From NCBI GenBank assembly GCA_035527455.1, contig DATLAN010000572.1:1-10118 (forward strand): a DNA stretch of 10,118 nucleotides. The letters are read 5' to 3'. The notes under the pieces were generated by a model. That model was given only the letters and a program-made list of their open reading frames with translations, was not told the origin of the DNA and ran no database searches. The stretch is from DATLAN01 sp035527455. GTDB taxonomy: Bacteria > Planctomycetota > Planctomycetia > Pirellulales > Thermoguttaceae. Position 1 is the stretch's first letter. Every line of letters begins with the position of its first letter. This document shows positions 1 to 9,200 of the stretch, in pieces. Both the position numbers and the translations under genes were made by a program.

Positions 1-257
1 ACGTCGCCGATGAAGGAGACGGCGGTGCCGAAGCCGCTTTCGACCTGATTGCCTTCGAGGATCGAGACGGGTTGCGGAATCAGCCCGTCCTCGGAACCGA
101 GATAGACCAGCACGCGGCCGGCGTTCTGGCCCATTCGGCCCCAATATCGCTGGTCGCCGAGGATCAGATCGTCGAATCCATCGCCGTTGAGGTCGCCCGC
201 GGCGGCCACCGCCTGGCCCAGCCAGCCGCCGGCTTGTTCCCCGTGCAACACAAGAGA
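1..257 (-). other. FG-GAP (integrin-alpha-type) beta-propeller, first blades, cut by the window edge
   Basis: From residue 3288 the sequence reads as consecutive FG-GAP blades. The first has GWLGQAVAAAGDLNGDGFDD (residues about 3297-3317), then LILGD, then AGRVLVYLGSEDGL. The second begins SGFGTAVSFIGD at the edge. The D-x-N-x-D-G-x-x-D pattern (Asp3309, Asn3311, Asp3313, Asp3316) is the calcium-binding loop of this family. FG-GAP repeats come in sets of about seven forming one propeller, so several more blades are expected beyond base 1. These propellers bind ligands or partner proteins outside the cell. The match is strong; only the number of blades is unknown. Confidence 0.93.
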
Positions 258-3200
258 AGCTTCGGGAAATTCCTCGGGTCCCGGCTCGAGGTAGGGAACC
301 TGGATGACTTGCGGCGGCATGGCATCGCCGAAATCGACCGCCAACTCGACGTGCAGACCGTCGGCGGGCCGATAGGTGCGCGAGGGATCCAGCACCTCGA
401 CACGGAAGAGGGCCTCTTCGCCCTCGTACACGACCTCGTCGAGCACCACGGGCACGACGATCAACCGACGGCCCACGTTGGCCGCCGGTCCGGCCGACTC
501 GATGTTCACCTCCACGAGTTGCCCGGCCCTGACGCTCTCCAGCGAGATCGTGCCCGCCGCGGAGAGGTCGAGCCGGTTGGAGTAGCGGTCGGTGGCGATC
601 AGGACGTTTCGGGCGATGATATTCCCGCCGGCGACGACGTCGAGGTCGCCGTCGAAGACGCGGACGTCGGTCAGTTCGATCGAGCCGAGCGCGTCGATCG
701 TCACGTCGCCGGGGCCGAGGACCTCGGCCGTGAGTTGCGTGACGGCCGTGCGCAGGCTGAAGCCCGACTCGGCGAGGACCGAAAGCCTCTGGCCGCTCAG
801 CAGCGCGTGCTGGCCGCCGTGGATCTCCGCCGCCGTGATCGCGACGTCGCTTCCTTCGATCGTGGGGATATTCCACTGACTGGTGCGAGTCGATTCGGCG
901 AACCGCAACTCGCCGGTCGCGTCGAGAATCGTCTTGCCAAAGAGGTTCCTGATCCCGCCGTTCTCGGTAAAGACGATGTTGGCCGCGTTGAGCGAGATCA
1001 GTTCGTCGGCGACGATTTCCGTGTCGATGATGATGTCCCGTTCGGCCGTGACCACAAGCGGTCCGAAGTAGTTCGCGTCGATGAGCACGCTCAGGTTGCC
1101 TTGGATGCCGACGCGGTCGATATCGAGCCAGACCTCCTCGGGCACGGTCACGTCCAGACCGGCGAGGACGTCGACCTCCTCGGCGATCAGGGAGGGAGAC
1201 ACATCTTGGATCGCTCGGATATAGCGGGCCGCGTCGAGGGTGACCGTGCTGGCCCAGGTCGTCAGCGTGCCCAGTTCGATGCTCCCTTCGCCGGCGGCGA
1301 TGAGATGGATGTTGCTGCCCGCCACGTGCGACGCGCGAAGGGTCGTTCCGGCCGAGACGGCGACGTCGCCTTGGGCCGTACTGACGTCGTCGAGGTTCAC
1401 GATGCCGTCGGTGGCGGCGTCGAAGATCGCGACGTCGCCGGCGGCGAGCACGTGGACCACGAAATCATCGACGTTCGTATAGGCAACCGCGCCCGCCGCG
1501 GTTTCCACGACGAGTTGATTCGCGGCGACCAGGCTGTTTTCGGCTCCGATCACCGCGCCGTAGGCGGACACGAGATTGACCGTCTCGGCGTCGACCAGGG
1601 CGCCGTCGTCCAGGTAGAGATCGCCGTCGGTGCGTATATCCACCAGGTCCACGCCCAGCAGGCTGCCGCCGATGTGCAGGTCGGCCCGGCTTTGGAGGGT
1701 CACCGTGTCGGCGGAGAAGGCTTCGCCGAAGTTCAGCCCCTGGATCTGGTGGGCGGCGATCACGGTGAGCGAATCGGACGCGCTGAGCGAAAGCCCTTCC
1801 AGGTTGACGTTTCCGTCCTCCAGCACGACGACCGGCACCACGAGTTGCCCGTTGTGGAGCAGTTCGGTGAACAGGTCGGGGACCTCTTCCACTTCCGTGC
1901 CCGAATAGTCCGCCGGATCGACGTAAGTGAACTCGCCGGAGGGGAGCGGGGTGAGCACGGGCGTGAACTCGGAGAACCTCACCAGCACGTCGTCTCGGGC
2001 CACCTCGTCGATGTCCAGGTCCGCCAGGGTCTGGCCGGGATAGAGAACGACGGCGTCCTCCAGCGCGGCGTCGTCGTTCGCTTCCAGCACGTCGGCGAAA
2101 CCGACGATATTGCCCGTGACGGCGTCGAGCACGTAGAGTTCGCCGCTTTCCAGATCGGGATCGCCGTCTTCGGTCACCGCGGTGACGAGCACGCGGTAGC
2201 GGTAGTCGTTGATGGTGAAGCGATCGCTCTCGATCACGACCGTATGCTGCTCTTCCTCGCCGTCTTCGTTGATTCGGGTCTCGACGTGCGTGTCGGTGGT
2301 GACGTCGCGGAACTTCCGCACGACGTAGGCGGAGTCGAAGGGGAAGAGTTCCTCGGGAACCTCGCCGGTCCCCTGCCAGGCGTAGAGCACGTCGTCGGCC
2401 GTGTCGTCGGGCGTGTCCTGCGTGTCGCGGTAGTACCAGGTGCCGCCGATCTCTTCCAGTCCGACCGCCCAGACGTGGAAGACGTCGTCGACGTTGTCTT
2501 CCGTGTAGAGCAATTCCCCCTCGCCGTCCTCGGAGAGCCCTTTCACGTCGCGGTAGAAGTACCGGCCCGTTTCGCTCCCTTCGTACTGGTAGAGGAAGAA
2601 GCCGGAGAACTCGTCCTGGGCCACGCGTTTGCCGTCATGGGGGAGGTCGGCGTCGGCGATGACCAGCAGCGATCCGAGGGTCTGGATGCGGATCGACGTG
2701 GGCTGGGCCGTGGCGAGCTGGGCCGCCTGGAGCTGCTGCCGCAGGTCCGCCTCCTGGGCCTGGAGCGTTTCCAGTTGGCCGGCGAGCAGGCCGATTTGGG
2801 CAACGCCGGACTCGAGGCCGCCGCGGAAGGTCTCGACCGTGCCGCCGAGCGTCATGGCCCCTTGGGTATGCCAGAGATCATGGGCCACGCGCAGCACGTC
2901 CGCTTCGATCTGCTGGTTGCCCAACTGGAGATCGCCCAGTTGGAAGCGTTGCGTCCACTTCTGCCCGACGATGGCGTCCAGCTCGGCTCGCATCTGCAGT
3001 TCGTAGGCGTCGAGTTGAGCGACCTGCCCGCTGAAACCGGCGATCTGCATATTGAGGAACTGCGCTTGGGCGTTGAGCGGATCGAGCTGTCCGACCAGGA
3101 CGGTGCGGCCGGCCAGGAGTTCATCGTGTTGGGCCAGCGCTCGCTGGTAATCGGTGTTCAGGTCGTTCCGCTGGCCGCTGAGGACGCCGATCTGGCTTCC

Positions 3201-6200
3201 CAGGCGTTGATCTTCGCCGTAAAGCAGGGGCCGGACCTGGTTGAGGATGCCCTCGATCTGGCCCCGCTCCGCATGGACCGTATCGTACTGCGTCTGCAGG
3301 AGCATCTGCCGGTTCTCCAGGCTCTGTTGCTCGGCCGAGAGCAGCGCCTGGGCTTGATCCAGCAGGTCTCGGTGGCCCTGGAGGGCCGTGAGTTGGTCCT
3401 GGAGCCGCAACCGCTCGCCGGGCAGTTCGCTCTTGAGCTGGCCGAGGGAGTCTTTCAACAGAGACACTTCGCCCTGCAACCGCTGCTCCTCTGCCTTCAG
3501 GTCCGCCAACGTCCAGTCCAGAAAACCCTTCGACCACAAGAGTTCCTCCAGTTCGGCCCGGCGGACGATCAGCGGCTCCTTGGCCAACTCCAACTGGGCG
3601 ATGTCGTCGGTCAAGCCGGTGCGCTCGTCCTGGAGCGCCTCGATGGTCATTCTTTCGGTGTCGAGCCAGTTGACCTCGTCTTGCAGGAAGATCAACTCTT
3701 CCACCAACATGTTTCTGGTCGCCAGGAGGTTCTCCACGAAGAGCCCGCTCTGGAACATGGCGCTTCGGGCGACGATCAATTCCAGTTCAGTGGTCTTGTC
3801 GTCGTAGAACATGGCCCGACTGAGATCCTTGATCGCTACCGTCAGCCGGTCGTACTGGATCAGCCCGCCGCGCAGGGGATCGTAGGCATAGGAGACGTTG
3901 ACCGTCGGTATCTGCTGCGGATTCCACCCGAACCGGTCCACCAGCGCGTCCGTGGCGTCGCCGACGAGCTTGGCCGGATCGGCCAGTTTCTCCAGGCCGG
4001 CGTCGACCAGCAACAACTCGTTGGTCTTGTTGGTCACCTGGGCGTTGGCCTGATTCAACTGTTCGAGGACGACGTCCAGCGGAGGATATTGGGCCAACTG
4101 GGCTTCCACGCCGATCAGCCGTTCCTGCTTCACGGCGATGGACCAGTCGATGGAGGCTAGCTGCCCTTGCACCAGGTCGAGTTCCTGCCGCCAGAGAATG
4201 GCCTCCCGGACGACGCCCAACTCGCCCTGCAAGACGCCCAACGGGGTCGGCGCGTTCATCAGGAAGTTCTGCAGCGTGCCCCCGAAGTCGGGGCCGAGCA
4301 CGTACTGGTAGTTCGCCAGGCTTCGCAGCCCCGCGTCGAGTACGACCTGGTCGGGTTCGTCGATCAACGACGAGACGATATCCAACGCCTTCTGCGTGTC
4401 GGAGATTTGGGTGACCAACGAGGGCAGGTTCGCCGACAACGGCGGTTGGAGCACCAGTTGGCCGATAATCCCCTGCATGTCGGGCGTGAGCAGGCTCGCG
4501 TATTCCTCCAACGGACGCAACTGCGAATCGAGGGCCTGGTAGTCGGTGATCCCGCTCAAGGCGATCACGATTTCCAGCGCCTGCTGCACGTCGAACAGTT
4601 GACCGCCGAGCGCCGCCAGGTCCATCTGGACGTTCTGGTACGTACGCGTCTGGGACAAGTCGCCCATCAGCCACTGCAGTTCGGCCCCGAGCATGTCGTA
4701 ATGTTCGGCCAGCCCGCGCAACTGGGCATCCATGAAGTCCGGGTACGGCATGTTCGTCATCGACAGGATCGTGTTACGTACCATCGATGTGTCGTCGATC
4801 CGGGTTTGCAGCGCGGCCAGTTGGGCGGGTGCCGTGTCGATCAGTGCGAGCTGATGATCGACCCAGGCCAACGTATTCGGGCTGGCTTCCATCTGGGCGA
4901 GGACGGAGGCTTGCTGCCCCGCCAGGCCGTACAACGCTTGCTCCACGTTGCCGCCGGCCGCCCAGAGATCGCTGTAGAGGCCGTCGAGCTGTTCGCCGTC
5001 CAGCTTGTCGAGGGCCAAGGTGTCGAGCGCCGCCAGATCGAACTGCGGGACGATCTCGGCGCCGGGCGTTTCCGGCAGGTTCTGGCCCCGACTCCACATC
5101 TCCCCGCCGACGGCCAACTGCAGGCTGTCCAGACCTTGCAGGTAGGTCGTGCCGCCACCGATGGCGTCGTTGACCGACTGAAGCTCCCCGGTGAGATTCG
5201 CCGCCGTGATGGCCAGGATCGACGTCTGGAATTCCAGCAGCCGGCCCTCGGAGCCGGCGATCTCCCCGAGGAGTTGCTGCCGCTCGGTCACCAGGTCGGC
5301 ATACCGGAGGATTCCCAGATCGCCGCCGAGATCCAGCCACATCTCGTCGATCGTATCGGGCAACACGGCCTGCACGTCCAGGAGGGACTGCAAGCCCGCG
5401 TACTGCGCGACCAGTTGCCGGCGCTCCACGTCGTGCGGGAGCATGATCAGGTCCTGAAGGAACGCATTGCCCAGGAAATCCAGCGACTCCTGCTGGCCGG
5501 TCTCCAGACTCCAGACGGCCGTTTCGAGGTTCTCGAGCGTCCGCGTCAACTCCGCCTGGGCCTGGAGATTGTCTTGCAGGCTCTGCAGGATGGCCTGCTG
5601 CTGGGCGACCGATTCGACGAAGACGTTGAAGCCCTTGCGGTCCTGGACGTCGCCCATCAGGTTGACGTTGCCGGTGCTGACCACGTCCAGCTCGCTCAAT
5701 CCGCCGACGTGGCCGCTGAGGCTGACGGTGCTGCCGGCGTCGACCCTCAGCGACTCGCTTTGCAGCGTGACTTCCCGCCCGAACGTGCTGAGGTAGCCCT
5801 TGGTGCTCAGGTCGATCTTCTTGCCGGCGATCAGATTGTCGTTGACCACCAGGTCGCCGTCGGCGCTGAGGACGATGTCGCCGTCGCTGTGGAGGCTGCC
5901 GCCGGACTCCCGGACGAACAAATTGTGATTGACCGAACCGAGGGTCAGGGTGTTCGAGGTTCCGTGACTGGTTGCCTTGTCGACGACGAACCCGTTTTCG
6001 GCCATCACGGTGACGGCGCCGCCTTCGGCGTTGAGCAGTTCCAATCCCGGGCTGGACTCGCCGAAGCCGTCCCTGTCGAACACGCCGATCGCCTCCGCGT
6101 AGAGGGACGAGGCGTCTTCGATCGTGTTGACGGCCAGGTTCAAACCGGAGATCGTCGTCTTGGCCAACAGGGTCACCTGATCGGCGACGATGCTGACCGT

Positions 6201-9200
6201 TTCGCTGCCGGCGCCGTGGGCGATCCCGCCGTCGGCCTGCAGCGTGACTTTTCCTTGCGAGGTGAGGCCCTTGGTCAACGTCAGCAGGCCCGTCGTTTCG
6301 GAAAAGACGCGGTCTTGTCGCGTCTGGTCCCACTCGTCGCTTCCGTCGTCGGTGAAGGTGGTTTCGTAGGTGACTCCCAGGTTGTCCAGCAACCAGGTGT
6401 AGATCACGAAGGCCACGTGCCCGGTCATGGGCGAGAGCGGATCGACCGCCGTGAAGTCCGCCTCGTCGAGCACGTAGGGATCTTCCGCGGCCGCCAGCGC
6501 GGCGGCGACGATCGCGGCAAGCTCTTCCGCCTCGGGCAGGTCGAGCTTGACGACGACGATCGGCTCACCAAACTCGTCGAGCACGGGATTATCGTCTTCG
6601 TCGGTCAAGGTGCCCTTCAGCTCTTCCGGTATCTCGGCGGCGGTGGTGGCGTCCATCTCCGCCAGCATCGCGTTGAGCAGGTTCAATCGGGCCTCGGCCG
6701 CCTCTTCGGGAGTCGCCGCATACACGCCGCCGGTGATGTTCACCACGGTGATCGTGCCGCCGCTTCCTTCCGCGGTGCGCAACACGACTTCGTTGGCGCT
6801 GGGCGGCGCGGCGGTGCTGTCCCAGTCCGTCTTCAGCACGACGTTCTCGGCGAGCAGGTCGCCGTGCGTGACGACCTCGACGCTGCCGTTGGCCAACTCG
6901 ACGTCCGCCAGCGTGAGATCGGCGCTGGTGTTCTCGACGAACAGATCGCCATGGCCGGCGATGGTGACGCTCAGCGACTCGACCTCGGTGCTCAACGGAG
7001 CGGTCTCGGTTCCCACCGAACCGAACGTACTGACGGTGAGTTGATCGGCGATCAGGTTCCCGTCGGGATGCGTGATCGTTCCCTGCACGACCAGTTCCAC
7101 GTCGGCCTGTCCGGCGGCTTCGATATCGTGCAGCTCCACGGCGACGCCGGCGCCGTCGAGCGGGTCGCCTTCGACAAGCAGCGCCGTGGCGGTGATGGAA
7201 ATATCGTTGTCGTCGGAATCCGCGTGCGATTGGACGTTGACGACCCTCAGCGTCCGGCCGATCGTCTCGAAAGTGATCGAGCCGTCGGCCGTTTCGAGAT
7301 TCGTGACGGTCACGTTCTCGGGCAGGATGATCTCGTCGCCCTCGGGCGAAAGCCGGAACCCCACGTTGCGGACCACGATATCGCCCGGCCCGGTGACCGT
7401 GATCGAGACGTTTTCCAGGGCCGAATTCTCCAGCGTGATCCCGCTGGTGCTGGTGATCGACAGGTCCACGGCGTCGATCATCCCGCCGGTGCTCGGCGGC
7501 GTTTCGCCGTCTCCGTCTTCGGTGCCGCTGGACTGGAGGACCGATCCGGCCGGTGCCTCGAGCGTGACCGTATGGGCGGTGATACTGGCGTCGAGCAGGG
7601 AAATGTCACCGGCCGTGGCCCCGGCCCGCAAGTGAATCAGGCTGTCCTCTCCCATGGCGTGCAGCACGCCTCCCAAGGAAGTGCGCTCGTGGTTCTCGTC
7701 GAGATCCTCGGCCGGGTCGCCGCCGGGCTCCTGGTGAACGACGATGCTGCCCGTGCCGCCGGCCCCCTCGCCCGCGAACACCTCGATGGCGCTGTTCTCC
7801 GCGGTGATCTGGCCGGTGATCAGCACGTCGGTCGCGGCGGAGATCTTCACCGCGTGACGGGCGTCGATCTGGCCGGCCACCTCGACGCCGCCGCCAGCGG
7901 CCGTCAGCAGCACGTCGGGCTCATCCTCGTTCTCGGCGGTGGTGCTCAGCGTGGCCGTCTCGCCGATAGTGACCTCGCCCGCGGCGGTGACCTTGATCGA
8001 CTGCGTGGCGGTCAGTTCCACCATGTCGAAGATCATCGGGTTGGCCGGCAGGTCGCCGCCGACGGCCACGTCGCCGCCGGTCGACTCGATGTCGATCGCG
8101 CTCGACTCGCCGCCGGCATCCATGCTCGCCTTGGCCAGGACGTTGCCCCCGGCGTTGATGGTGATGTTCCCCGAGGCGCTGAGCGTATCCAGATCGAAGA
8201 CGGACAGGTCGAGCGGCCCGTCGGGCGTCACCACGCTGCCGCTCCAGTCCAGGCGCTGTTCGACCACGGGCACGTACGCCCAGTTGGTCACCTGCTCCAT
8301 CTTGATGACCGGGACCTCGGTCTTGATGGTCTCGTAGCGGGGCCGCTTGTCGACGATGTCGTGGGCGTCGGTGAAGACGCGGTAGGTGATGTCCGACCGC
8401 ACGTCCTCGATGGAATCCCAAGGCGTCTTCAGCTTGTAGACGTAGTCCTCCCAGGTCTCGTCCAGTTCGTAGGGGTTGCTCCAGTGCGGGTCGCGCTCGT
8501 AAACGCCGTGCAGCTCGTAGGGGTTCGCAACGGCCTCGGTGCCGTTCAGGTCGTTCCAGTAGCCGCTGCTGCCCCACATCATCAACTGGTCCTCGTCGTG
8601 GTAAGGGCCGTTGTTGTTCGGCTCGCCGGGATGGAAGTTGCTGTAGCCGGACCAGGCGGCGATCGAGGTGCCGTCGACCCAGTCCATGGTCCAGCTATTG
8701 TGCGAGGTGCCGTTGAGATTGGTCCCGCCCAGCCACACGTCCTCCCCGGCGGCGAGGCTCCGGACCAGTGCGTTCTCGTCCGGGTCGTTGATCACGACCA
8801 GGTGCCAGTCGGGACTGAACAGCGTGCGCGCGTCCTCCCAGGTGTAGGTGAAATAGGACTTCCGGTACGTGCTGCCCAGCCACTCCTTCACCATGGCCAC
8901 GTCGGCGGCGCTCAGCGAGGAGGACGAGATCCGCTCCAATTGCACGCCGTTCTGGCTCACCTCGAGCACGTCGTTGCCGACGTTCTTCTGGCCGAAGACG
9001 TGCAGCCCGTTGGCGTCGATGCCGAAGTCCCAGTTGTTCCCGGTGAACACGTCGTCCCCGCCGGGCGCGCCGGGCGTGCTTCCCGCGAGGCTGTTGGAAC
9101 TGGTGGTCCGGTAGTAGGTGACGCCACCTCCCTCCGCGGCGATTTCGTAGACCAGCTTGCCGGTGTCGTCGACCTCGCCCGATTGGCCCAGATCCCAGTC

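Noticed and set aside
72..4160. Plus-strand open frame of 1,362 codons
   Set aside because: It is the exact codon-register antisense of the real gene. Its translation is rich in His, Arg, Asp and Gln with no recognisable domain, while the opposite strand encodes clear solenoid, coiled-coil and FG-GAP sequence.
3787..4674. Minus-strand open frame of 295 codons in another frame
   Set aside because: It is low-complexity Arg/Gly/Pro sequence overlapping the helical repeats of the real frame; a shadow.
2703..5627. Separate gene for an SMC-like, tape-measure or cytoskeletal coiled-coil protein
   Set aside because: The coil is in the same frame as both solenoids with no stop or intergenic gap. No Walker, signature or hinge motif was seen. 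It is a module of the larger protein.
4774..6333. Minus-strand open frame of 519 codons in another frame
   Set aside because: Its translation is dominated by Arg, Gly, Pro and Gln, typical of an out-of-frame reading of GC-rich coding DNA, and it overlaps the well-supported coiled-coil and solenoid reading.
6320..6470. Possible transmembrane segment around the FVIYTWLL patch
   Set aside because: The hydrophobic run is short, interrupted by polar residues and surrounded by acidic sequence, so it looks like a buried helix of an inserted domain.
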